Program-made: the position numbers and the translations under genes
The notes under the pieces: generated by a model
Database searches by the model: none
The model's input: only the letters and a program-made list of their open reading frames with translations
Told to the model about the DNA's origin: nothing
Shown here: one piece after another, positions 11,263-22,434 of the stretch
Layout: the number at the start of each line of letters is the position of its first letter
How positions within the stretch are numbered: position 1 is the first letter of the stretch
From: Pectinophora gossypiella
Taxonomy: Eukaryota; Arthropoda; Insecta; Lepidoptera; Gelechiidae
Direction: 5' to 3'
Assembly (NCBI RefSeq): GCF_024362695.1
Contig: NC_065425.1
Location: 7,941,001 to 8,005,000, forward strand
DNA: 64,000 bases

Positions 11263-11565
11263 AACACTCAGCGGCCTGTAACAAATTGGATATTTCACAT
11301 TACTCGAAGCATTTATGTAAAGAGGGGTCATCTTGGATATCCCCGATACTCAAGGTTGAATGGCCTCTAGTTATCCAGTTGATCTGAATCGCGTAACGAC
11401 TTGCAATCCATTTTGTAACTTTGGGGTGTTTAATGGTGAAATGTAATGGCATAGGAGGTACATAAATTTAGATAACTTACCGCTGGAATTGTTGAGGAAG
11501 TGGGCTGAAGAAGCGGGTAATTAAAATGTAAGTTAAGTAGACAAATCTACGTAGAGTAATCAACG

Positions 11566-11884
11566 CCCTCCGTGGTCTAGTGGTTGAGCGTTAGGCTCGG
11601 AGGTCCCGGGTTCGAATCCCGGTGTGAAAATATCACAAAAAATACTTTGTGATCCCTAGTTTGATCAGGAGATTACAGGCTGATTACCAGCATTGTCCGA
11701 AAGTAAGATGATCCGTGCTTCGGAAGGCACGTTAAGCCATTGGTCCCGGTTACTACTAACTGATGCAAGTTACTAGTCGTTACATGAGCCATGTCAGGGG
11801 CTTTTGGCGGCTCATTAGTAACCCTGACACCAGGGTTGATGGGATTGGTAATCCACCTTACAACCCACACGATAGAAGAAGAAG
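11566..11884 (+). mobile_element. SINE-A, nearly full length
   Basis: Head from CCTCCGTGGTCTAGTGG, with a short deletion before the B box GGTTCGAATCC. The core, 3' block and AGAAGAAGAAG tail follow. Confidence 0.85.
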
Positions 11885-12044
11885 ACTAAGTAAAGTAAAA
11901 AAAAGATTAAGTACCTACCTTTTACTGTTGCACAAATGAATGTATGTATGGATTGATTCGTGTGAATGTATATGTGTAATAATAAAATAAATTTACTTAA
12001 TTATAATAATAAAATAAAATCTATCCATCCACAGCACAATTATT

Positions 12045-12150
12045 TCTACATACATACATAAACTCACGCCTATTTCTCACCGGGGTAAGCAGAGACTATA
12101 TATACGTAATTCCATTTGCTTCGATCCTGACACACTTCTCTTGCTCACAA
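12045..12150 (-). mobile_element. RTE-A 3' end
   Basis: Reverse of the RTE-A end: a CATA-type tail, AAACTCACGCCTATTTCTCA, then CATTTGCTTCGATCCTGACA. Confidence 0.7.
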
Positions 12151-12389
12151 TTATTTCTATGGCTGAATATAAGTAATGTTGTTTTTTTAAGGTTTACGAA
12201 TGAAGAAATAAACTGATCTTTTTGTATAGCAAATACTTTATTCGTTATAAATGACACCGGAAGCATTATTCTATCGTCGGTAAGTAATTGGCTGGTTTGT
12301 AATTTTTTACTTTTTCTAATAACTTACGATGAAGCGGACGGTGTGCAAATTGATTTAAACAAAAAATAAATACATAATCAATAAGCAGA

Positions 12390-12515
12390 GGACCCACTTT
12401 AGAACACTGTCACGCTATCATATTTGACATTTAATGAGACTTACAGTTTAATCTGTAAAAAAAGTTAATGTGACATGGTTTCAACGTGTATACATATTTT
12501 TACTCGTGACCGTAC
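12390..12515 (+). mobile_element. M6 element, partial
   Basis: From CCCACTTTAGAACACTGTC to TTTTACTCGTGACCGTACT. The same sequence occurs inverted at 13022-13155 and complete at 62225-62370. Confidence 0.65.
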
Positions 12516-12567
12516 TTTGGAAATAGATGGGTGGGAGACATGGGGAAAGGCGTGAGTTTATGTAGAT

Positions 12568-12863
12568 CATCATCATCGTCAGCCCATTAACGTCCCCACT
12601 GCTGGGGCACGGGCCTTCCCTATGGATGGATAGGGAGATCGGGCCTTAAACCATCACGCGGGCCCAGTGCGGATTGATTGTTATTAACGACTGCTAATGC
12701 AGCCGGGACCAATGGCTTAACGTGCCTTCTGAAGCACGGAGGAGCTCGAGATGAAAACTTTTTTTTGTGGTCACCCATCCAATGACCGGCCTTTGCGAAA
12801 GTTGCTTTACTTCAACAATCGCAGACCGAGCGCGTTAACCGCTGCGCCACCGAGCTCCTCATC
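12568..12863 (-). mobile_element. SINE-C with 14-bp target duplication
   Basis: The minus strand begins with a tRNA-like head (GAGCTCGGTGGCGCAGCGGT). It passes through the shared core (CTTCAGAAGGCACGTTAAGC) and ends in an (ATG/GAT)n tail. GAGTTTATGTAGAT is repeated at 12554-12567 and 12864-12877, fixing both ends. Confidence 0.9.
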
Positions 12864-13021
12864 GAGTTTATGTAGATATGTAGAAAAATAAATATTTGGA
12901 AATTGTGTTATTATTGTATTTAGATTTTATTCATGGATAATTCTTGTTAACAAAATACTACTTAAGTCCGTTAATTGGTTTTCTTTTGGAGTATTGTAAG
13001 TAAGTATATAAAAGTGCTAAG

Positions 13022-13155
13022 TGCGGTCACGAGTACTAATATGTATTCACATTGAAACCATGTCACATTAACTTTTTTGACACATTAAATGTCAAATATG
13101 ATAGTCCGACAGAGTTCTCAAATGGATACATGATATTGCTCATGACTGTACTTAC
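13022..13155 (-). mobile_element. M6 element
   Basis: Inverse copy of the 62225 element. Its ends are GGTCACGAGTACTAATATG and TATTGCTCATGACTGTACTT, which form an imperfect TIR pair. Confidence 0.65.
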
Positions 13156-13311
13156 CTACTCAATAATGTATAAAAATCTTAGGATATTATTAACGAAATT
13201 TATCTTTTTTTTATTACATTATAAACAATATTACAATTAAATGGCAATACTAAACTTTACAAGTTTGTCTAAATGCAATATTCCGGTATTATTACAAGTT
13301 GTTTTACGACA

Positions 13312-13692
13312 ATGGTGCTAATTCCTGTAAACACCATCTAATTTTATTTTAAGTTATACCTGTCATTTTCTTATCCGCCGAAAAGGAAAGGAACGGGTAA
13401 TTATCAGCCATAAAATTTATGGAACACACGTCAATTTTAGGCACAAATCTAAAACGATCATCTAAAAAAAATAATTTTAACCCGATAAAATTCAGTTAAC
13501 AGCACACGTTAAACGGTTTTCATACCAGCGAGATATTCGTACTTATTTGATTCGCTCGGGTTATTCAATCATTCACTCATTCTTTAAAAAGCAGCTGTCA
13601 ATCATCCGTCCCTTTCCTTTTCGTCGGATAAGAAAATGACAGCTGTAACTTAAAATACAATTTAATGGTGTGTGAATTAGCGCCAATATAGT
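13312..13692. mobile_element. M2 foldback element, copy 3
   Basis: From CAATGGTGCTAATTCCTGTA to GAATTAGCGCCAATA, with both long arms intact and the AAAGGAACGGGTAATTATC segment in the left arm. Confidence 0.75.
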
Positions 13693-13884
13693 AATTAATT
13701 AGAATATTTCAAATAAAACATAAGACCAACGCATAGATGGACGTACGGTAGGAAAAAATAATCATGAGAATAACCCTGAGCTGTATTTGTAGACATTTAT
13801 CACACGGCCGCGGCGACTCGCGCCGAAGTCACAGTCAGCTGTTCGACGCTGACAGATTAAATACTTCCGGAATCAGACGACCAC

Positions 13885-14090
13885 CGAATCATAGAATAAC
13901 GAATAATACTACGTGTAGAACGGCAACTCTCCGCTCCCCACCAGCGGCTGAGCTAGGTTTACCTCACCCCCGATGGTCTTACTTCAGTCTTCAATCGTAT
14001 GGGCGTCAGACGTCGCACACACAGATGCGCGTGTACGATAACGTCAATGTGTAATGTCTATGTAAAATGAGGTGTTTTTTATGAAGTGTT
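13885..14090 (+). repeat. repeat R, copy 1
   Basis: From AATCATAGAATAACGAATAA through CCACCAGCGGCTGAGCTAGG to a GCGTCAGACGTCGCACACAC block. The family recurs at 30838-31060 and, partially, at 53190-53275. Its origin was not recognised. Confidence 0.6.
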
Positions 14091-14159
14091 CGGGGTGTGT
14101 CCGAATGTAAATCATCATTTGAACACTGCCACGTTTACACGAAAAATTTTACCACCACG

Positions 14160-14420
14160 TCAAAAAGACACGACCCTGACGACCCGATTACTCTAGCCAT
14201 ATAGGCCGCCAATCTACCCCGCCGGCGTAGTCGACGATTTCTCTCATTCAGCGGTTTTTTCAATTACATATCCTCGACCCGTTTACTTTAATCGTGGAGG
14301 CGGCCAATAATCACGCGACAACAAACAACACTTCAGGACCCCGACACCGACCCCGCCGGCGTGGCCGACGATTTCCAAGTAGTTCATACCACATGCGACA
14401 TATATACAATAAGTCACGTG
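14160..14420 (+). mobile_element. LINE-J 3' remnants, two overlapping pieces
   Basis: CGACCCGATTACTCTAGCCA and CCCCGCCGGCGTAGTCGAC match the end of LINE-J ORF2. A second piece (ACTTCAGGACCCCGACACCG, then GGCGTGGCCGACGATTTCC) repeats the same segment, so two truncated copies are juxtaposed. Confidence 0.6.
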
Positions 14421-14724
14421 ACAAACAAATGTTAAAAAGGACGTGACTCCTCAGATAGAATAGAACTTTTTTATATTCATTTTACCTCTGATAGCATTCA
14501 CTACTTGGCTGGTACAAAACAGAGCGTTGAACTTATAGAACGTGCTTCTTGCAATATCCTTTAGGTCCCACTTTCCTTATTTTTTGTCAAATTTGACCTG
14601 AACTTTTAGTGGACAGTTATTGCAATAAGACGACGGAAGTGAACATTTCAATTTGCACCAATCTACTCTCGATAAACGGTGCTATAAAATAAAAAATAAA
14701 GATAGGTACAGGCTGTTCATATTT

Positions 14725-14830
14725 CCATTTCAAATATCTTTATTTTAGTAGGTAACATAGTTACACTTAATTGACAATTTTTAACGTCTCATCCGCCTAA
14801 AACTACTGCAGCTTCTCATAACCTATATTT
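14725..14830 (-). mobile_element. LINE-E 3' fragment
   Basis: Reverse of the LINE-E end: AAATATCTTTATTTTAGTAG, then CGTCTCATCCGCCTAAAACT. Confidence 0.55.
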
Positions 14831-14975
14831 TAGTCATTATATATATTCGGATAAACAAAAAGTTCAGAACATACAAATGCGGTATAAAATTGTAAGTAGA
14901 AAGCGCGGCACCACCGGTAGCGTGTTTCCTATAAGATTTTTTTATTTCATTTTAATTAGGTATTTAGACAAATAA

Positions 14976-15120
14976 TGGTTCTAATTCCTGTAAACACCAT
15001 CTAATTTTATTTTAAGTTATACCAGTCATTTTCGTATTAAAAAGAAAGGAACAAGTAATCGACAGGCATAAAACTTATGGAATAGGTACACGTCAATTTA
15101 AAGCATAAATCTTAACCGGT
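14976..15120. mobile_element. M2 element, left arm only
   Basis: GGTTCTAATTCCTGTAAACA through AAACTTATGGAATAGGTACA; the right arm is missing. Confidence 0.6.
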
Positions 15121-15616
15121 CGCATATGCGTATATCGCGTGCGTACACGATGGATTATAACAAACAAACATAGCGTTTTAAAATCCAGGTTCACACACAG
15201 GATAAAAATAGGCTGACTTTTAAATAAAAAAAAATACGAATAACGATAATCATTTGGCATAAGTACTTAGTTTACAGTCGGTTTGTTTGAATTTTCGTAT
15301 TTTGAATTATTTTGTCGTACAGATTGAAGCCGTCGCGTCGCGGGAGGTCGACCACTATTAATTTGTCTTCTGAGGTCCATCAGACCTTCAGGAGAAGTTT
15401 GTTTCTGTGTTCTAATACATAAGTCTTTGCTATTCTCATTAAAAAGTGATTGCAACGTAATACATACCGCTCTCTTATTTTACCTGAGCACGTTCCAACT
15501 ATAGTATACTTAGGTACACTTTAAATTCCCAAAAACAACGTTTCACCCATCACCGTGCCTACATTTATATTTTATTATTCGCTTTAATTTCTGCGCCGCA
15601 GCCCGGCAGATTACCA
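15121..15616. other. non-coding, nothing recognised
   Basis: No shared repeats or convincing ORFs were seen. Confidence 0.35.
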
Positions 15617-16318
15617 GTGTGATGAAGGACTTTCGCTACGTTCCCAAAAAAAAAAACTGTTCGGATTTAACGTGATTACCTGTTTTCTCATGGCTCGGGC
15701 ACATAATTATAAAAAAGTATAATGTAGGGGCAAAGGCATATAAAGGTATAAAAATAATTGTTATAACAGCCTCCGTGGTCTAGTGGTTAGAGCGTTACGC
15801 TCACGATCTGGAGGTCCGGGTTCGATTCCCGATGGGGACATTGTTGAAATCACTGTGTGAGACTGTCCTTTGATTGGTAAGGACTTTTCAGGCTTGAGTC
15901 ACCTGATTGTCCGAAAAAGTAAGATGATTCCGTGCTTCGGAGGGCACGTTAAGCCGTTGGTCCCGGCTATTAGCCGTAAAAACACCTCCACCAACCCGCA
16001 CTGGAGCAGCGTGGTGGAGTATGCTCCATACCCCCTCCGGTTGATTGAGGGGAGGCCTGTGCCCAGCAGTGGGACGTATATAGGCGGTTTATGTATTATG
16101 TATATTTGGATGAGTTGTGTTGCTACCTATACTGCTTCTCTTTATTTTGATGAGAATAATAATGGGTGAAAGATGTGTCGGGCCTGGGTGTAATAACAAG
16201 GGTCATCAAAAACAAAAATATAATATGCCTGTTATCCATGAAATTAGAAGGTTAAACGAACGCAAATATAGCGCCATCTATACATTTGTTTGAGGAACAT
16301 TGCCTGGAAAATCTCTCA
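15617..16318 (+). mobile_element. M3 element interrupted by SINE-B
   Basis: The M3 left part (15617-15768) and right part (about 16100-16318) surround a SINE-B. The right part keeps a short frame reading ERCVGPGCNNKGH, resembling the start of a THAP zinc finger, and ends GCGCCATCTATACATTTG, then TTGCCTGGAAAATC. Confidence 0.7.
15769..16087 (+). mobile_element. SINE-B, full length
   Basis: The head is nearly identical to SINE-A (CTCCGTGGTCTAGTGGTTAG, B box GGTTCGATTCC). The core (CTTCGGAGGGCACGTTAAGC) is shared. The 3' part differs: CACCTCCACCAACCCGCACT, GGTGGAGTATGCTCC, then TGCCCAGCAGTGGGACG. Confidence 0.85.
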
Positions 16319-16804
16319 TAAAAGAAAATTCTGAACCATTCCTAATTTCAGCATCCTGTATAACCAAACAGTAAGCACGAACCTATTTAAAAATAATAAT
16401 ATAGACATCAACTGCTTGTCACAAAACCACTTTTTTACAGTTAGAAAAAATCAATTTTAACCCCAGCGTAGATACCTATTTTAATAACAATACGGTTACA
16501 ATTCCTTTGAACATTATATTAGTAAATGCAACATGGCATTTGTAAAGTTAAACTTCTCACGTAAGCAATCAAGTTAACAATAACTCGATAAATTATCAAA
16601 TAGGATATTGGTTGTGATAAAAAAACTCATTTAATTATCTTTACAGATTGTTAAGCGGATATTTAAGTTTGTAATTTATTGTAATTTTAGTTATTTATTT
16701 AATAAGTATTCATAAGTGTTATATTATAATATTGCGGTTACTGATTGCGGTAGCTAATGTAATTGTGTATTTATTATTTATGTATTACATATATTAGCTT
16801 ATAT
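16319..16804. other. AT-rich non-coding DNA
   Basis: Nothing recognised. Confidence 0.35.
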
Positions 16805-17020
16805 ATAGTGTTAGTGACATCGTATCGAATACTGACGGGGATGGTTCAGACTGATTCTGAGTTAATATGAAGTTGAATTTTCCGTCGCAAAATTCATGTT
16901 TTTTTCAAATTATTTCAACTTTTGCGACGGAAAATTCCAATTCAAATTAATTTCCGTACTTAATAATTTGAAAAAAAAAACATGAATTTTTCAACTTCGA
17001 ATCATGGTGTGTAACCCTGT
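16805..17020. mobile_element. M4 foldback element
   Basis: Starts GTTAGTGACATCGTATCGAA. Two pairs of inverted repeats follow: TTTTCCGTCGCAAAA against TTTTGCGACGGAAAA, and a CATG-T-run segment against its complement. Family members lie at 24100, 30645 and 48650. Confidence 0.65.
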
Positions 17021-17042
17021 ATGTTCAACTATCTAATTAATC

Positions 17043-17135
17043 CATGGTAGCCCAGTTCGGAGAACGTGTCCCTTACATTTCAGTTACAGGTTCAAATCTC
17101 GGCTCAGGCGCAAAACCACTGAATTCTGACTGTAT
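17043..17135 (+). mobile_element. tRNA-like SINE head, type E
   Basis: GGTAGCCCAGTTCGGAGAAC with a downstream GGTTCAAATCTC B-box-like motif. The spacing is tRNA-like, but the acceptor stem does not close, so this is a SINE head and not a tRNA gene. Confidence 0.4.
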
Positions 17136-17337
17136 TTATGGGTTTGAATTCCAAAACCAGACATAAACGAACCCATAGATTGTTTCAAAAAGCTACTTAC
17201 TTTTTAAAATATATTTACTTAAGTATTTTTTTTATAAATAGCGGATAAATCAGGAATATTTGTTTTTTATAGGACTCGACCGTGCTTGAGGAAACTTACA
17301 AAGATAAAAATACCAGAATTTCGCATGGACAGAAGGA

Positions 17338-17412
17338 GGACCCGGTGGTGTAATGGGTAACACGCTCGTCCCGGCTTGACAAGAACTGTGGATTCAAATC
17401 CCGTCCGAGTCA
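17338..17412 (+). mobile_element. tRNA-like SINE head, type D
   Basis: GACCCGGTGGTGTAATGGGT followed by a B-box-like GGATTCAAATCCCG and GTCCGAGTCAAAAATT. The same sequence occurs reversed and broken at 33755-33805. Confidence 0.45.
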
Positions 17413-17987
17413 AAAATTCTTCGATTTAATTTTCCTTTTATATGTAAAAATCAATGTGTGTAATATAATTGGATTTTATAGTTAGACTGAATTACGTCGT
17501 TATCCGCTGGCCGTATGATATTATGCGATATTCGAACAGAAATTTATAGAAACATACATATGTAGAAAGTTGTTAATTTGACTAAAACATAACAATAGTA
17601 GGTATAATAAGAAAATTCAGTTCTTGCATATATAAAACATCAACGCGCTCAATAAGATTCAATAAAATATGGAATTTATCTAATTTTGTAAAACTAAGCA
17701 ATTTAATTATTTAGTTTATATATTTTTTAATTCTGTTTGTAAAACTTTAAAGTATAAAATGTAAAAAACATTTAAAATATTAAATGACTATCCACCACAC
17801 CTTCATCAAAAAGATAAAATAATTTAGTTATAATAGTAATTTATAATTTGAATTCATAAATTCAAATTGATAATTAATTTATCCAAGGTAATTCTCAAAG
17901 ATAAACTTGTTGAACTTCAATTTTACAATCCTACTAAGGTTATGCGTCAGTACGTAAGGTGTTAAAGCCGTGTGGAAGAAATGACAA
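17413..17987. other. AT-rich non-coding DNA
   Basis: Nothing recognised. Confidence 0.35.
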
Positions 17988-17998
17988 GAAACTCCAAT

Positions 17999-18166
17999 CT
18001 TCTTCTCTTCTTATCGTGTGGGTTGTGAGGTGGAATACCAACCTCATCAACCCTGGTGTCAGGGTTATTACTGAGCCGTCAAAGGCCCCTGACATGGCTC
18101 ATGTAACGACTACATACTTTCATCAGTAAGTAGATAGTAACCGGGATCAACGGCTTACCGTGCCTG
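17999..18166 (-). mobile_element. SINE-A, truncated, with 11-bp target duplication
   Basis: A reverse 3' half of SINE-A, ending inside the shared core (CGGCTTACCGTGCC). GAAACTCCAAT flanks it at 17988-17998 and 18167-18177, so the truncation happened at insertion. Confidence 0.85.
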
Positions 18167-18344
18167 GAAACTCCAATAGCAACACGGCTTCATACACAAA
18201 ACAACCGCGCATGAGAGCCCCCATTTGTCCAATCTACTATTTAATGCCATAAGCGGAAACTGTACTACTATAAATCAAGTTAAAACACAAAAAACGAATG
18301 ATGATGTAGATACATTTCTTTCTTATTTACTTATTTAAGTTAAT

Positions 18345-18462
18345 AATCGTTACATGAGCCATGTCAGGGGTCTTTGGCGGCTCAATAGTACCTACCTAAT
18401 CCTGACACCGGGGTTGATGGCGTCGGTAATCCACCTCACAACCCACACGATAGAAGAAGAAG
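18345..18462 (+). mobile_element. SINE-A, truncated 3' half
   Basis: CGTTACATGAGCCATGTCAG through CACAACCCACACGATAGAAG and the GAAGAAG tail. Confidence 0.75.
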
Positions 18463-18615
18463 TAGGATAATAAGAGGAGCATGTTTAACACCAATGTTTC
18501 TTAACACGTTGATAGACAAAAAGGTCACAACGGTCGTACTTAACGTACTAAATCTGACAGAAATGCTATGCACGTCGTTTTAAGTTGTGCAGTAACGGCA
18601 GACCGTTTAACAGAG

Positions 18616-18735
18616 GTGCTGATTCCTGCAGACACCATCTAATTTTATTTTAATTTATACATGTCATTTTCTTATCCGCCGAAATGGAAAGGGACGGATA
18701 ATCGACAGGCAGAAAATTTATGGAACACACGTTAT
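18616..18735. mobile_element. M2 element, left arm
   Basis: GGTGCTGATTCCTGCAGACA through ATTTATGGAACACACGTTA. It ends about 80 bases from the splice donor of the slouch-like exon, inside its first intron. Confidence 0.65.
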
Positions 18736-18813
18736 GGGATAATGTTCATCTGAGAGTATCCGTTTGCAGCTTAATATAAAAATAAAACAAAGATATATAA
18801 TTAATCAACTCAC

Positions 18814-19108
18814 CAGAATCACTATCATCTCTATCATAATGCGGCCTCCAGTATTGCTCATCGTATCTCAACGGGACTTCCGACCTCCCCGTGAACTTAT
18901 TTGGGTCTAGAATGTTTTCTACTGAGAACGCTATCGCCGGCCGTTCGGGTGGCCGCGTGAGGCCTAATCTTCTCGTCAGGTCTACTGGCGCGGCCTCTTC
19001 CACTCCTACTACATCTACTTCTCCGTTGGCCTCAGATTCGGCCTCTGTTTCGGCCTCCGGGTCCTCTCGCCTGTCTTCCGAACCTCGCGCCATCGCAAGC
19101 ATCGTCAT
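18814..19108 (-). CDS. slou: NK1-type homeobox protein (slouch-like), first coding exon
   Basis: Encodes 98 residues plus one base, from the ATG at 19108 to a consensus donor (CTG then GTGAGT). An acidic N-terminal stretch rich in Glu (about residues 9-40) is followed by AIAFSVENILDPNKFTG at about residues 59-75. NK1 transcription factors carry an FSV-x-x-ILDP-x-KF eh1-type Groucho-binding motif like this, which is the basis of the call. No homeodomain exon was found downstream (leftward), so the rest of the gene probably lies past position 1 and the first intron exceeds 18.8 kb. Methionines at codons 1, 3 and 6 make the start uncertain. The frame stays open upstream for about 25 codons without another ATG. 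Known role of the family: nuclear repressor in mesodermal and neural cell fate. Confidence 0.6.
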
Positions 19109-19439
19109 AGCAAGGCCTTTATAGGTATTTACATCTGAGGGGCTTATTTTGATGCCTTTTGGTGTAACGACCTTATGCTTTTGCTTTTTGTACTTTTTGG
19201 ACGTAAATAAAACAACTTATGGTAGTAAATTATGTATCTTCTAAATCTTCTTGCAAATTTCGATGTAAAGTCCTTGTTATTTTTAAATGGCTGAAAATTG
19301 TACACAATGTCTAATTGGAATTCTAAAAATAGGTCCTTTTATGTCAAATATCTGTTTTTGTTAACACAAATCACTTCACTGTCCTTAAAGAATAAATACG
19401 GATTTCAAATTCTAAAAAAACAATTACGAAAATCGTCTC

Positions 19440-19900
19440 ATAATGGATGTTAACCCTTCGCGTGTCTGTCAAACGCGGCACTGAAATCCGTCCCAGCGGC
19501 ACGCGTCGGCACGTCCACGACTCGACATCCGCACGTCACAACACGTTATCAACTGAGACCGCACAGGCGGGACTCAGGGTGGGGCGAAAAGAGGGGGACA
19601 CGACCAATCCCCGCGCCACGATTGGCGGGAGGAAACGAGGCGTGTCCTGGGTGGGGAAACGTAATCGAGCAATAAGGTTTAAACAATTTCGTTTAATACG
19701 TTGAATTATGTAAGAGGAGCGGCGAGCGAGTAATCGCACAAGCGATAAGGCCATTTGCGCTACTTCGTTACATATTAATGGCCCAGGAAATTGACTTATG
19801 AATATTAGAGGCCGCGAGTTAGAAAGGCCAAAGAGGCCCCGCGCGGCGACGGGTTATTTTCCTAGTTAAGCGCTGGAACAATGATGTTTATTGAGTTTTG
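19440..19900 (-). promoter_or_regulatory. CpG-rich flank upstream of the slouch-like exon
   Basis: This stretch is strikingly richer in G+C and CpG than its surroundings (for example 19480-19560 and 19610-19660). It lies 330-800 bases upstream of the first slouch-like coding exon and probably holds its promoter and 5' leader. No start site can be fixed by eye. Confidence 0.4.
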
Positions 19901-20129
19901 AACTTAATGGGTTTGGGATGTGAGCGGTTTCGGTCATTAGCGGGGCTGTTTCGGCAGTGGATATTATTTTGTACATGTCCCGGGTATAATTGGCCAGCTA
20001 GTTGGAACTTTATTGGACCTTGCTAGTTTGTGTCTATAAAGGTTTTGCGGTGGTTTTGGTTAGATTTAAGATTAGACAATTTGTAAATGTGATCGATGTT
20101 ATTTAAAGTAAGATTTAAAGATTCTTTAA

Positions 20130-20205
20130 ACACATGACTGACTATTTGTAGATTTCCTCTGGACGGCATTCACTACTTGACCGCACAAATGGGAACCCGA
20201 AACCC
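20130..20205 (-). mobile_element. LINE-J 3' UTR remnant
   Basis: A diverged match to the reverse LINE-J end: GACGGCATTCACTACTTGAC, then GCACAAATGGGAACC. Confidence 0.45.
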
Positions 20206-20547
20206 GGTTTTATTTTCATATTTCATATTTAAAGCGTTTAAAACGAACAGAACGAATATTGCAATGTAATAAAGTTTCTTTTATTTACATTAATAAGTAG
20301 CTCTAAACTGTTAGTTTAGCGCCCATCTCGTAATGAGTATCGGTTTAAGTGGTAGGATTCCGATAAAAATATTTGTAACTAAGAATGTTGTGACCACGAA
20401 AACTCTGTACCAATAACATTTAGGTACTGCCACCCAGTGACATTGCACGTCGAATTCTTGTGATGACGTCATCAGAATTTTAAAAATTAAAACAACAAAA
20501 ATCGACTTCATTTGCTCTGTAATAGTTACTGTAAAACTGAATTGCAA

Positions 20548-20600
20548 TCATCATCATCATCAATTTAAGAGCCACGCTCTTGTCGGTGCAGCATTTTCTA
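20548..20600 (-). mobile_element. RTE-B extreme 3' end
   Basis: An (ATC)n run followed by AATTTAAGAGCCACGCTCTT and GTCGGTGCAGCA. This is the reverse of the RTE-B end seen at 59750. Confidence 0.6.
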
Positions 20601-20984
20601 TGCTACTTTTTTAGCTGCATGCTTTTTTTTAATTGCATTATAAAACTAAAAAAATTGACAGCGCGTATGATGGGAAAGAATTCTGTTCTTCTTTCAGTTT
20701 GACAGATCTTTTCACCCCGAGTTAGCGTGAGCTTTTTGTAAAGTTTTTGGCCTTGTATCAGACCTTTAGGCCACATCTCAATTTGGCGCTGATTCCAAAC
20801 ATAACATAACAACTCCACGACTAAATCCCAATTGGGGTAGTAGGAGGTACATCTATCTCAAGGAACTAAGTACCTACCCACACCTCACGGAGCTTTCTGA
20901 TGCAACAAACTTAGGTGGTGAGCCGTCTCGCAATCTACAAATGATCGAGCAAACTGTGTCAGATTATTTTTTTTGTTTTTTTTT

Positions 20985-21072
20985 TGACGTGACTTATTGT
21001 AGATTTGCCGCAGATGGCATTAACTACTTGGCCGGACAAATGGGGAGCGCTGAAGGCTCTCACCCGGTAACT
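20985..21072 (-). mobile_element. LINE-J 3' UTR fragment
   Basis: A T run, then GACGTGACTTATTGTAGATT and GGCCGGACAAATGGGGAGCG. This is the reverse of the last 80 bases of LINE-J. Confidence 0.75.
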
Positions 21073-21483
21073 GTGTCAGTGAAAACTGCACTTAAGATAA
21101 GTTAATAACTCATTGGTGCAAGTCTGGTACCTCCCAGTGATGGTGCCACAGTGCTGATTCCAGTCGGTTCTAAACTCCACAGTCTACACAATCCAGTAGC
21201 CCAACCCAGCGTGCCGGACCGTCAGTGGCGTTTATTTTTTATTTACACGGGTAATCGCGGCTAAACATCTTCCATTTACCTCACCGATGACACGCACGAT
21301 TTCTTGCTTTTAGCCACGCTTCTCAACCGCTCGCTGCGTACAGGCTGTGGCGTGGACGTCGACGGGTTAAAGAAAAATAAAATTTGGGTTTCGAACATGA
21401 ATGTTCTATATTTGAATTGTTCTGTATTTGAGCAACTAAAAACATAACTGAGCATCATTCGGCTCTTCTTTTTTTTTTCTATT
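21073..21483. other. non-coding, nothing recognised
   Basis: No convincing ORF or shared repeat was seen. Confidence 0.3.
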
Positions 21484-21612
21484 AGTCGTGAGGTCAACCT
21501 CATCAATCCTGATGTCAAGGTTATTTTTAAATCACCAAAGTTTCCTAACATCACAGCTCATGTAACGATTACGTACTTACTGACCGGGACCGGCTTCACA
21601 TGCCTTCCGAAC
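21484..21612 (-). mobile_element. SINE-A, highly diverged
   Basis: GTGAGGTCAACCTCATCAAT, CTCATGTAACGATTACGTAC and ACATGCCTTCCGAA keep the SINE-A order but with many changes. This is an old copy. Confidence 0.6.
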
Positions 21613-21909
21613 GGACGTTACTTTCTTTGGCATTGAAGTCTTTAGATGAATATGATTCCATTTGGTAACCAGACACCAGCGCATGCGTCGCTCACACTTT
21701 CCCATATTCTCGCTGAATACATTCTGCGTGATGTTTTTCTCTCAGTTGTAACTTAGTTATTTTTTAGCCTTTCATCCCATAAAGATCATCAGAAATCATT
21801 TATTCGCTTAGGATAAGTAGGTACAGAGTCACAATACGGTATAAGTCAATATCACAGAATCTCTAACCGGCTAATTATTATTACCTACCATGCAAATAAT
21901 TATAATAAG

Positions 21910-22228
21910 GGCCTCTGTGGTCCAGTGGTTGAGCGTTGGAATCACGATCCGGAGGCCCCGGGTTCGAATCCCGGTCGGGACATATCACAAAAATCACCTT
22001 GTGATCCCTAGTTTGGTTAGGACATTACAGGCTGATCACCTGATTGTCCGAAAGTAAGATGATCCGTTCTTCGGAAGGCACGTTAAGCCGTTGGTCCCGG
22101 TTACTATTTACTGATGTAAGTGAGTAATCGTTACATGAGCTATGTCAGGGGCCTTTGGCGGCTCTATCATAACCCTGACACCAGGATTGATGAGGCCGGT
22201 TTTCCACACAACCTGCACGATAAGAAGC
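21910..22228 (+). mobile_element. SINE-A, full length
   Basis: GCCTCTGTGGTCCAGTGGTT head, B box GGTTCGAATCC, core TTCGGAAGGCACGTTAAGCC, and the 3' block through CCTGCACGATAAGAAG. Confidence 0.85.
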
Positions 22229-22371
22229 ATGCAAATGTTAAAAGTTCAAATATTCACAAATACTATAAAAACTATTAGTAATTAGCCATTCGCATAATTT
22301 ACAAGACATTATTTTAGTAGGTCCATTTAAAAAAAAATCAGGTATAAGGTATTGTATAGTTTTATGCATAG

Positions 22372-22434
22372 TAACCCTGACACTAGGGTTGATGAGGTTG
22401 GTACTCCACCTCACAACCTACACGATAGAAGAAT
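22372..22434 (+). mobile_element. SINE-A, last 60 bases
   Basis: AGTAACCCTGACACTAGGGT through CCTACACGATAGAAGAA; strongly 5'-truncated. Confidence 0.65.

Noticed and set aside
19109..19130. TATAAAGG on the minus strand as the slouch-like TATA box
   Set aside because: At 19116-19123 it lies eight bases before the ATG, so a start site 25-30 bases on would fall inside the coding sequence and remove all three early methionines.
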